DNA from: Phycisphaerae bacterium
Lineage (GTDB): Bacteria > Planctomycetota > Phycisphaerae > UBA1845
Length of the DNA stretch: 64,000 nucleotides
Assembly: GCA_029260215.1 (NCBI GenBank)
Contig: JAJDDQ010000004.1
Span: 1 to 64,000, forward strand
Direction: 5' to 3'
Below are positions 10,857 to 17,560 of the stretch, piece after piece. Every line of letters starts with the position of its first letter. Positions within the stretch are counted from its first letter, which is position 1. The translations under genes were made by a program, and so were the position numbers. The notes below the pieces were generated by a model, which ran no database searches, was not told the origin of the DNA, and saw only the letters and a program-made list of their open reading frames with translations.

Positions 10857-11279
10857 CGTCGTTCGACTCTTCGGCGCTGCGGCTTCACCTCCGAACGGTA
10901 TCAAAGCCGGATCGACCGGTTGAACCGTCGAGTCGGTCAAATGGCCGCGAAAGAACATGACGACGCCGACGCCCGGCGCCTGACCGAGCGTCTGCGCCGC
11001 TATGACGAATACCTCTTCACGTTTTTGGATTATTCCTTCGTGACGGCGGACAATAACTTTGGCGAACGACAGATTCGCCCGGCGGTCATTCTGCGGAAAA
11101 ACAGCCAGTCCAATCGTAGCGACCGGGGCGCCGCCACGCAGGCCGTCCTCATGAGCGCGTACCGCACCCTACGCCTTCGAGGCCTGAATCCCACACGAAC
11201 CATCGTCCACGCCATGAAAAACTACCTCACCACCGGCCAACTCCCCCGATTACCCCGACGCGACATTGCAGACGGCTGA
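10857..11279 (+). pseudogene. IS66-family transposase, C-terminal remnant
   Basis: The frame reads out the end of an IS66-type TnpC: an ERYQSRIDRL segment, then KEHDDADARRL..RLRR, then the signature ADNNFGERQIRPAV near 11050-11090, then a NRSDRGAATQAVLMS...R.LNP block and a final .NYLTTGQLP. Intact IS66 transposases are around 450-550 residues. Only the last 140 or so are recognisable here, and the same frame is closed by a TGA at 10713. No tnpA/tnpB partners and no element ends were seen. This is a decayed insertion, part of the evidence that 9.8-16 kb is a recombination-prone island. Confidence 0.85.
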
Positions 11280-11585
11280 TCTCGTACCATCACCGCTATA
11301 GCCGCGCGGCCTGAGCAACTTCGCGCACGTGAGCATGCGAGTTCTCGAATTCCGCCTGCCTGCCTGCCTGCACGCCTGCACGCCTCCACCTCGATTCCAC
11401 GAGTTGCACACGGTTAAGGCCCGATTCACCGGGCAAGTCGTCGCACGAACGTCCGACGAAGTCACTCATCCTGCGAGATCGAAAATCAAAAATGCGCGGG
11501 ATGACGTGTTTGACAGGGACACCTCGCTGTCCGCGTCCGAAGCGGTTATTATGTACTAAATTAGGAGCGGATAACCGTAAGCCTC
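11280..11585. other. Intergenic stretch, no gene supported
   Basis: This stretch separates the IS66 remnant from a small reading frame. It holds a short low-complexity run of CCTG/CACG units near 11355-11390 and otherwise nothing I can assign. It may include the unrecognised right end of the decayed IS66 copy. Confidence 0.4.
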
Positions 11586-11771
11586 ATGGTGCGAAAACAG
11601 AAAACACGCAAAAAGAATGCCGTTTTGGAATACCGGCGCCTCCGTTCGGAGGAACTCTCCCGGAAGATCGAAGAACGCCGCGCTGCGGGTGATATCCGTT
11701 CAGCCATCGACATGGCTCTAGGGCGCAAAAATAATTGCCAAGAGTTACAAAAAATTGCCACGATGCGATAG
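11586..11771 (+). CDS. Small basic hypothetical protein
   Basis: A 61-codon frame with a very basic N-terminus (MVRKQKTRKKN) and a charged helical middle (EELSRKIEERRAAG). The nearest purine-rich site (AGGAG at 11562) is about 20 bases before the ATG, too far for a typical ribosome binding site. An overlapping minus-strand frame reading out of 12004 is also open, and its first 45 residues look protein-like, so which strand is coding is unresolved. I do not recognise a family. The setting between two transposase-derived segments suggests cargo or a gene fragment. Confidence 0.35.
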   Translation: MVRKQKTRKKNAVLEYRRLRSEELSRKIEERRAAGDIRSAIDMALGRKNNCQELQKIATMR

Positions 11772-12142
11772 GCGGGGATTGCCTGGTCCCGTCGAGGCGG
11801 GATCAATGAAGGTGGTCGGGGAGTGTTGCCCCACCGACGCGAAAGCGGGGCGGAGCTTGCAGTCGCTTGGTCTGGTACGCCGATCAGGCGCAGCTGTGTT
11901 GAGTTAGTATCCGGTTCGGCATGCGTCGCAAGCACGGGCAAATATGAAATCAGGACGTCCGTCTTTGTCTGTTCAAGCAATCGGATCGCCTCGCGCATGG
12001 CCACGTCGTGATTCAGTTCATCGGTGTCCGAGGCGGACCGGCGGACCGGCGGGGCGACGACACTTGATTGGGAAGTGTCGCCCGATCAATCAGCCCCACC
12101 GGCTCGCCGCCGGAGTTCGTTGCGTCTCCCGTTGAACGGCGT
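11772..12142. other. Gap with GC-rich stem-loop, possible minus-strand gene fragment
   Basis: On the minus strand a stretch from about 12030 down to 11870 reads DELNHDVAMREAIRLLE and onward without stops and looks like a fragment of a real protein, but the remainder degenerates and no family is recognisable. A perfect 8-bp stem (12058-12065 with 12073-12080, 7-base loop) is present without a following T-run. A short GGACCGGC direct repeat sits at 12034-12052. Confidence 0.3.
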
Positions 12143-12508
12143 TCAAACATCGTTTGACCCCTGTTCAAGCGGCACGTGAACGCCGTCGCCGAAGATGATT
12201 CCAGCGTGGCCTTCTTTGTCCACGATGATTGAGAATTTCGCTTTTTCGTCGCCCTCGGGGGCATGCACGAACACGCCAGCCCGCCCCTGTCCGTCGATGA
12301 GCGCGTTGATGCCCAGTCTCCCGCCCGCGTGCTTCATTTGTGCGCCGGTCGTTCCTGAACCACTTACCGACAGGGATAGTCGAACCTCTCCGAAACAATC
12401 CAATAGGCTAAGCGCAACTTGGTCATCGGCGACGCCGAGAATCGCTCGCAGGTTGCCTTCGTCGTCGCGCAAAACGAGTTTGTTCACTTCGAGTCGGTCA
12501 ACTTCCAT
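12143..12508 (-). CDS. Hypothetical protein with repeated RDDEGN/DKEGH beta-strand units
   Basis: The 121-residue product starts MEVDRLEVNKLVLRD and consists of short repeated units of the type L.L.D..G..R..L, with LRDDEGNLRAIL, DCFGEVRLSL, DGQGRAGVFV and DKEGHAGIIFG spaced about 20-25 residues apart, which suggests a small all-beta repeat fold. There is no signal peptide or membrane segment. It is the last gene of a four-gene minus-strand operon, and its start overlaps the preceding gene by 11 bases, implying coupled translation. Similar Asp-Gly beta repeats occur in many uncharacterised bacterial proteins; no function can be assigned. Confidence 0.7.
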   Translation of the reverse strand: MEVDRLEVNKLVLRDDEGNLRAILGVADDQVALSLLDCFGEVRLSLSVSGSGTTGAQMKHAGGRLGINALIDGQGRAGVFVHAPEGDEKAKFSIIVDKEGHAGIIFGDGVHVPLEQGSNDV

Positions 12509-12884
12509 AGCGGTCCACCAATCCGGCCCATCCGCTTGCCATGCCCGTGTTGTTCGTTTCGTTCCGTTTTTGCAACGACGATTGAATCGACCGGCGCGAA
12601 CACGTCATGCGATGCTCGCGCAGGATGCTCTTGATGCCTGCGTCAGCCTGCGTTCTACGAATGATGGCCGAATGGCTGGACGCTGGATCGGCGGCGCGAA
12701 TCTGCCCGTAGAGACGCATGATTTTGATGCGGGCGAATGCCCGTTCAACCGACCGCTCGGGCACCGCTCCGAAGCCCTCCGCGTCCACAGCGAGCATGAG
12801 AACGAGCAGCAACCGCGATCGGTCCAGCCGATCTACAAGGTCGTGCATCGTGGCCCAGTGGGCGCGGGTGAGTTCGTCCGTCAC
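12498..12884 (-). CDS. Hypothetical protein, third gene of overlapping operon
   Basis: A 128-residue product with a helical, Leu-rich first half (MHDLVDRLDRSRLLLVLMLA) and a basic, low-complexity last third (after about residue 85). The ATG overlaps the stop of the upstream gene as ATGA, and the 3' end overlaps the downstream gene by 11 bases. The C-terminal third looks less protein-like than the first half, so a recent frameshift cannot be excluded. No family recognised and no export signal. Confidence 0.6.
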   Translation of the reverse strand: MTDELTRAHWATMHDLVDRLDRSRLLLVLMLAVDAEGFGAVPERSVERAFARIKIMRLYGQIRAADPASSHSAIIRRTQADAGIKSILREHRMTCSRRSIQSSLQKRNETNNTGMASGWAGLVDRYGS

Positions 12885-13150
12885 TGATCTTCCACCAATA
12901 TCAGGCCCTCGGTGATGTCCTGCGGATCGTAATCAAGGCGCTGCACCATCGGATCGCACACAATGTCCTCTTCTGAGTAGTTGCAAACGAACGGTAGAAC
13001 GGTATCGATCAAACTTCGTGTGCAGCACTTCCCGACTTGGTACTTGATCTCTTCAATAATCGCCGCTCGCTCCGGGCAATCGATCGCGTGTTCAATCCAG
13101 TACTCGCGTTTTATCATGAACGTCGCGGTTTTCTTGGTTTTCGTGGCCAT
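12881..13150 (-). CDS. Small acidic hypothetical protein, second gene of overlapping operon
   Basis: The 89-residue product begins with a Lys/Thr-rich segment (MATKTKKTATFMIKREYW) followed by an acidic soluble domain containing four cysteines (one after DCPER, two in KCCTRS, one in FVCNYS, with a fifth in VCDPM). The clustered cysteines could bind metal, but the spacing fits no zinc-finger pattern I know. It overlaps the upstream gene by one base (TAATG) and the downstream gene by four (ATGA), so the three are almost certainly translated from one message. Confidence 0.65.
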   Translation of the reverse strand: MATKTKKTATFMIKREYWIEHAIDCPERAAIIEEIKYQVGKCCTRSLIDTVLPFVCNYSEEDIVCDPMVQRLDYDPQDITEGLILVEDQ

Positions 13151-13707
13151 TACGCAACCCTCCTCGCGTCTTCGATTCGATGCTCAATTTGCTTTGCACC
13201 TTCGAGGCCGTGCAGCACACGCGACGCGCGGCAGAGCATGTCTGCCGTTATCGCGTCGATCGATTTTCGGGACTTTTGGAAGACGTGAATGGACAGCCGC
13301 AAAGCATTGGTGGCTGCACGCAGCCCACCGCATTCCGGCATGTTCGCCAGTGCGTAAAGCCGGCCTCTTGCGTCGGCGGACAAGCGCACTTTGGATTTCG
13401 CGAACACGTTCTTAATGTCGTCCACGCTGAACAGTGGCTCTCCCGCAAGGCGCTCGATGTTGTTCTTCTGCTCTTCCAGCACCGCCTTCTTTGTTTCGAC
13501 GTCTCGCCTGTTGTCGGCATCGCTCTTGAATTGTGCGGCAAAGCCGACCACGACCCCGAGTATCACGACCGGGAGGAACCATCGGCCCGGCCGTGTCAAT
13601 TGGCGCCGGCCGTCGAGGCGCACCGTCGTGAATTCAAACAACCATGACCCTGCTAGCGCAATGCCGGTAGACATCAGCCATGCCGCGTATTTGAGTATGT
13701 CTGCCAT
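13150..13707 (-). CDS. Two-helix membrane protein with coiled coil, first gene of overlapping operon
   Basis: The 185-residue product has two hydrophobic helices, about residues 5-27 (WLMSTGIALAGSWLF) and 43-60 (FLPVVILGVVVGFAAQF). A charged coiled-coil-like segment (about 62-92, DVETKKAVLEEQKNNIERL) and a soluble C-terminal domain of roughly 90 residues follow. A GGAG site five bases before the ATG supports this start. It heads an operon of four genes that overlap end to end. Two membrane helices plus a soluble tail recall anchoring subunits of membrane-associated complexes, but I recognise no family and make no functional claim. Confidence 0.7.
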   Translation of the reverse strand: MADILKYAAWLMSTGIALAGSWLFEFTTVRLDGRRQLTRPGRWFLPVVILGVVVGFAAQFKSDADNRRDVETKKAVLEEQKNNIERLAGEPLFSVDDIKNVFAKSKVRLSADARGRLYALANMPECGGLRAATNALRLSIHVFQKSRKSIDAITADMLCRASRVLHGLEGAKQIEHRIEDARRVA

Positions 13708-13719
13708 AACTCCATATCG

Positions 13720-13869
13720 CTACCGCTCGTAGCCGTCCTTGTCACGCTCGTGTTCGCGCTTCCTTGACTCTTTACGTTCACGCATTCGGCGCTTGAATTC
13801 CTCGGCCTTTTTCACTTTGTCGTCCGAATCGCGTAGTGTCCAAAAACTCGAACGCGCAGGGATTAATCG
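13720..13869 (-). other. Highly charged coding remnant between toxin and operon
   Basis: Directly after the stop codon of the PIN toxin the same frame continues without a stop for about 49 codons, through SSFWTLRDSDDK and a densely charged KRRMRERKESRKREHERDK tail, to a TAG at 13720. No ATG lies at its beginning; GTG or an internal ATG would give only 21-31 residues. It looks like the C-terminus of a gene whose 5' part has been lost, or a small basic protein with an unusual start. It ends 12 bases before the four-gene operon. Confidence 0.4.
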
Positions 13870-13872
13870 CCC

Positions 13873-14292
13873 TTACTCGTTGTCGTCCGCGATGAGTTCA
13901 ACGCCGATTCGTCTTGCCGCGAGTTGCAGATTTTGGTCGAGGGTCCACAGCGGGGCGGACATCGTGACCGCCAATTCAAGATAGGCCGCATCGTAGGATG
14001 ACAATTGATGCGGACGGGCAAACAATGCGAGTTGATCCAACGTGCGGCGCACCGGCTCAGAGCTAATCTCGATATCCAGTGCTTCAAGGATGTGCAGAAA
14101 CCGTGAGCCCAGGGCTGGCGTGATTTTCTTTCGGCGTTCCTTGACCAACACGGCATTGACCAACTCCAACCGCCAAAGTGGCGGAGCTGTCAACGTCAGC
14201 GATTCAATCCGTTCCTCGATTGCGGGTGACTGACCGCCCTCCTCAAGGAGCCATACCAGCGTTACGCTGGCATCAATGATCGCCCTACTCAT
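13873..14292 (-). CDS. PIN-domain ribonuclease toxin, VapC family
   Basis: A 139-residue protein with the PIN-domain layout: Asp7 in IIDASV at the N-terminus, Glu43 in LWRLELVNAVL, Asp101 in SSYDAAYLELA and Asp119 in TLDQNL. These acidic residues form the metal-binding nuclease site in VapC-type toxins, which cut tRNA or other RNA. All four are present, so the enzyme is probably active. The ATG overlaps the stop of an upstream frame as ATGA, the usual antitoxin-toxin arrangement. However, only about the last 14 codons of that antitoxin remain before the IS256-family element begins. Confidence 0.88.
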   Translation of the reverse strand: MSRAIIDASVTLVWLLEEGGQSPAIEERIESLTLTAPPLWRLELVNAVLVKERRKKITPALGSRFLHILEALDIEISSEPVRRTLDQLALFARPHQLSSYDAAYLELAVTMSAPLWTLDQNLQLAARRIGVELIADDNE

Positions 14293-14335
14293 TCTCCGAG
14301 GTAGTCTGGAATCTTGTGGAAATTGATCGAAAAGT
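14289..14335 (-). pseudogene. Antitoxin (VapB-type) 3' remnant cut by IS256-family element
   Basis: In the frame that overlaps the vapC start as ATGA, the residues read INFHKIPDYLGE and stop. This is the position and spacing of a VapB antitoxin tail. Moving upstream on the minus strand, the reading reaches the outer end of the insertion element at 14336 after about 14 codons. No antitoxin-like sequence was found on the far side of the element (15716 onward), so this was not a simple insertion into an otherwise intact gene; a deletion must also be involved. The assignment rests on position only. Confidence 0.5.
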
Positions 14336-15715
14336 GGGGCATCCTCCGGGTTGTTGACAAGACCCTTTTTACTGGAGGAGCCCGATGGCTACGGAACACG
14401 GAACGAAGAAGAATGTCAAGCGGAGCGATAAGGAAGATGCCATGGAGGGTGGCGCGGTGGCGGCGGACCAACTGGAAGCCCTGGCACGGCTTGGGGGCGC
14501 GGGAGATGCTCATGACCGCGCTCCACGAAGAGGTCGAGGCCTACCTGGGCCGCGGACGCTACCAACGCTCAGGCACCGCGGCCCGGTGCGGGGACGGCGA
14601 AACGGCTGAGACGGGTCATCCCTACCGCGGCTATCGCAACGGAACGTCGCCGCGGCGGCTGAAACTGGGCAGCGGGACGGTTCAACTGAAAGTGCCCCGC
14701 GTGCGTGATGTCCCGCCCGAGCAGGATCCCTACGAATCGAAGATCATTGGCAAGTATCAGCGTCGCAGCGATACCATCGACGAGACCTTCATGAATCTGT
14801 TCATCGAAGGACTGGCCACACGCGACTTCGAGCCGTCGCTGCGACTGCTTCTCGGCGAGCAGGCTGCACTGTCGCCAAGCACGATCAGCCGGATGACGCA
14901 GAAGTTCAAGGCTGAGTACGCGGCATTCGATCAGCAGGATCTGAGCGAGCGGAAGTACTTCCATATCTGGTCCGACGGCATTTACCTGAAAGCCGGTCTG
15001 GGCAAGGAGAAGGCGTGCCTGATGGCTCTGATCGGTGCGGACACGGAAGGCAAGAAGCACCTCATTGCGTTGCGTGAGGGGCATCGTGAGAGCGCCGACA
15101 GTTGGAGTGCCTTGCTGAAAGACTGTCGCCGGCGCGGGCTGAATCAACCAGCGTGCTGGATCGCCGATGGCGCCCTGGGCTTGTGGGCGGCGGTGAACGA
15201 GCACAGTCCGGATTCCAAACAGCAGCGTTGCACGAATCACAAAACGATGAATGTGATCGATAAGTTGCCGAATTCGGAACAGCCCGAAGCCATCAAACGT
15301 CTGCGTGCCATTTGGCAGTCGGACAGTGAAGTTGCAGCACGAGAGCTGGCGACGAAGCTGGTCGCAGACTTCGGCACGGCGGGCTACGACCGGGCGGCGG
15401 CGTGTCTGGAAGATGATCTGGACCGTTGTCTGACGTTCTATGCCTTCTCGGAGCCGCACTGGTCGCACTTACGCACATCGAACGTGGTGGAATCTCCGTT
15501 CGCGGGCGTGCGATTGCGAACGAACCCAGCCAAGCGATTCAAGAAGACCAAGAGCGGCGTGTGCATGGTGCACCAGGTGTTGGTCCGGCTGTCACAGAAT
15601 TGGCGTCGTCTCAAGTCGGCTCAGCTGTGCAGCCAAGTCCAACTCCCGGGGGCCACGGCCGCGTCCCCCAAAGCGGAGTGACGGAAACGAAACCGATGAA
15701 CTCACAGGATGCCCC
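14336..15715 (+). mobile_element. IS256-family insertion sequence
   Basis: The element is bounded by inverted ends beginning GGGGCATCCT: left end at 14336, right end reading inward from 15715. They share 10 identical bases and then diverge. Inside lies one transposase of the mutator/IS256 type. IS256 elements usually duplicate 8-9 bp of target, but the flanks (CGAAAAGT on the left, GAATCGAG on the right) are unrelated. This points to a rearrangement after insertion or to a composite event. Confidence 0.8.
14385..15681 (+). pseudogene. IS256-family transposase with a one-base frameshift
   Basis: The natural start is the ATG at 14385, preceded by GGAGGAG, and gives MATEHGTKKNVKRSDKED... up to LEALARLG. 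The conserved body (GAREMLMTALHEEVEAYLG onward) is in the next frame. The join falls in the GGGGG run at 14493-14497, where one G fewer would restore a single frame. The body carries the expected DDE landmarks: Asp in HIWSDGIYLK, Asp in WIADGALGLW, the C..H block QRCTNHKTMN and Glu in NVVESPFAGVR. An open frame from 14314 also covers the body but begins with unrelated residues. The element is either dead, or relies on slippage at the G run as some insertion sequences do. Confidence 0.8.
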
Positions 15716-16138
15716 GAATCGAGTTTACACAAGACTTGCAACTACCTCACACTTGAACACACTGCAATTGACGAACCTCGCAAATAGGCTTGCTCGCAGA
15801 TGAGACCTCCGGCTTCTTATCCTGGTTGAAACGATATCGCCGATTTCGCATGCCAAACTCCTCGACACTCTAATGCCCCACTGCGCAGCCATCATACCAA
15901 ACGCCGACCGGCGAACCTCATGTTTCCTCAACCGCAACCGATTTGAATGCTGCACGTTTCTGATCTTGCTTGGGCGACAAGCCTCCTTCAGATACAATGG
16001 GACGCAGGAATCGGCAACGCCGCCTCAGGGAGCGACCGATGCCGCGGCACGAATTGGGGTGTCTTTTTCGCAAGCGGCAGCCATCCCGATGGCTGCCAGA
16101 CATCGCCGATGGGCTTGACCAAAGGGGAGAGGTATTTC
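15716..16138. other. Intergenic region after the insertion sequence
   Basis: No gene is supported here. The short minus-strand frame reading out of 15997 lacks protein character and a ribosome binding site. The 5' leader of the downstream secreted propeller gene lies at the right end, including GGGGAGAGG at 16124-16132. Confidence 0.45.
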
Positions 16139-17128
16139 ATGACGCACGCAATCGTTATTCGGACCGCTATCGTCATCGCCTTGCTGGGAGCGTTGGCCCC
16201 GGCCCGGGGGATCGTCTACGTCAGCAGCCACAACAACAACGAAGTCCTGAGGTTCGACGCGACGACGGGCATGTTCATCGACACCTTCATCACGGCTGCC
16301 GACAACGGCGGACTGAGTCAGCCGCATGGTATCCTCGAGCGCTGCGACGACGTGCTCGTTGCGGGGATGGCCAACAACGCGATTCTGCGTTTCGATCGCA
16401 CCACTGGGCAATTTCTCGATACCTTCGCGGACGCAGCATCCGGGCTGAATGGCCCTGTGTATCTCTTTCCTCGCTCCGACGGATTGTTGTACGTATCGAA
16501 TCAGGGCGGCGACGAGATTCTCCGGTTCAACAGCGACGGCACGCTGCAAGATGTTTTCGTAACGGCTGGAAGCGGCGGATTGGACGGACCCAGCGGCTTC
16601 GCGTTCGGCCCCGACGGACGCTTGTATGTGGCAAGTCGGTTCAGCGCCAACGTCTTGGCGTACGACGGCATGACCGGCGCGTTCGACGAAGTCATCGCCG
16701 ATTCATCTGACGGCCTCGGCGTTGGCACAACGTTCGGCTTGAATATCGGTAGCAACGACGATCTCTACGTCGCGTCGAACAACGCTGTCTTTCGGTACGA
16801 TTTTGACACCAGCGCCGTCATCGCGACTATCCCGCTCGGGTTTCCCATCGGCATCGAACGAAGCCCCACCGGCGAAATCCTTGTAGCATCCGGGAACAAC
16901 CTGCGCACGATCGACCTTTCGGACAATTCACTGTCCGCGCCGATTCTGGCCGGCGGCACCGTCAACCTGTTGAACTTTTTTCACTTTGACGGCGCGAACA
17001 GTCCCAAAGCGTGCAACCCGTCGCCCGTGCCAGCCGCTTCGGAATGGGGTGTTCTGGTGACCGCGCTGCTGCTGCTGATTTCGGGGACGATCATCTGCCA
17101 CCGTCGCGTCACGCACGCGAAAGCGTGA
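16139..17128 (+). CDS. Secreted beta-propeller protein with SEWG-type C-terminal sorting tail
   Basis: The ATG at 16139 has a GGGGAGAGG ribosome binding site; frames extending further upstream have none. The 329-residue product opens with a signal peptide (residues 4-23) and then repeats of about 45-50 residues such as GIVYVSSHNNNEVLRFD, LLYVSNQGGDEILRFN and RLYVASRFSANVLAYD, each followed by DG or TG turns. This is an NHL/SMP-30-like propeller. The last 35 residues contain PAASEWGVL, a hydrophobic helix and a basic end, a layout like IPTL-CTERM and PEP-CTERM signals that are cleaved by exosortase-type enzymes. A structural or binding role at the cell surface is likely; the ligand is unknown. 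Confidence 0.85.
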   Translation: MTHAIVIRTAIVIALLGALAPARGIVYVSSHNNNEVLRFDATTGMFIDTFITAADNGGLSQPHGILERCDDVLVAGMANNAILRFDRTTGQFLDTFADAASGLNGPVYLFPRSDGLLYVSNQGGDEILRFNSDGTLQDVFVTAGSGGLDGPSGFAFGPDGRLYVASRFSANVLAYDGMTGAFDEVIADSSDGLGVGTTFGLNIGSNDDLYVASNNAVFRYDFDTSAVIATIPLGFPIGIERSPTGEILVASGNNLRTIDLSDNSLSAPILAGGTVNLLNFFHFDGANSPKACNPSPVPAASEWGVLVTALLLLISGTIICHRRVTHAKA

Positions 17129-17189
17129 ATAATCGACTTCAGCCTTGGTCTTGACCGCTGGATCGGCTCGAACGCTCGAACCACTTTTC

Positions 17190-17217
17190 TTGCCGTAAGT
17201 CCGGCCTCCGCTATAGT
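17190..17217 (+). promoter_or_regulatory. Promoter of tRNA-Ser
   Basis: TTGCCG (17190-17195) and TATAGT (17212-17217) are separated by 16 bases, a good match to a primary sigma factor promoter. Transcription would start near 17224, about 30 bases before the tRNA. Confidence 0.6.
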
Positions 17218-17253
17218 GGTGTGTTCCGATCGCGCCAACGTCGCGATCGCCAG

Positions 17254-17340
17254 GGAGCGGTGTCCGAGTGGCTGAAGGGTCCGCATTGGAAATGCGGTGT
17301 ACGGGGAACCGTACCGGGGGTTCGAATCCCCCCCGCTCCG
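17254..17340 (+). tRNA. tRNA-Ser (anticodon GGA)
   Basis: The acceptor stem GGAGCGG (17254-17260) pairs with CCGCTCC (17333-17339), followed by discriminator G. The anticodon arm GCATTGGAAATGC carries GGA, which reads UCC/UCU serine codons. A long variable arm (TACGG...CCGTA) and a T-loop GGTTCGAATCC are present, as expected for a class II tRNA. CCA is not encoded. A primary-type promoter lies just upstream. Confidence 0.95.
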
Positions 17341-17560
17341 TTTACAAGTCCGAATACGCGGTCTTGCCCGAAAGCGACCCGTGCCAGTCGGCTCAACCGC
17401 AGAAAGGCCGATTGCAAGAATCTCATTACTGCTTGAATCCTACAATTCGCTTCGATATGATCGTCTCCTGAAGGCCTATCATCTGAAGCGTGCCGGTCGA
17501 ATCATCGCCATCGGACAAGCACGTTCTTAGTTTCTGGCCGTAAATCACGGATTGAAACCA

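Noticed and set aside
12058-12080. Terminator downstream of the four-gene operon
   Set aside because: Perfect 8-bp stem but no T-run on either strand and only moderate GC, so termination is not supported.
12195-12887. 230-codon plus-strand frame over the unknown operon
   Set aside because: Ser/Pro/Arg-rich with no ribosome site. The minus-strand genes have overlapping starts and better composition. I keep a small doubt because none of them has a known family.
15716-15997. Other half of the split antitoxin gene beyond the insertion sequence
   Set aside because: The minus-strand translation here does not resemble an antitoxin, and no target duplication links the two sides.
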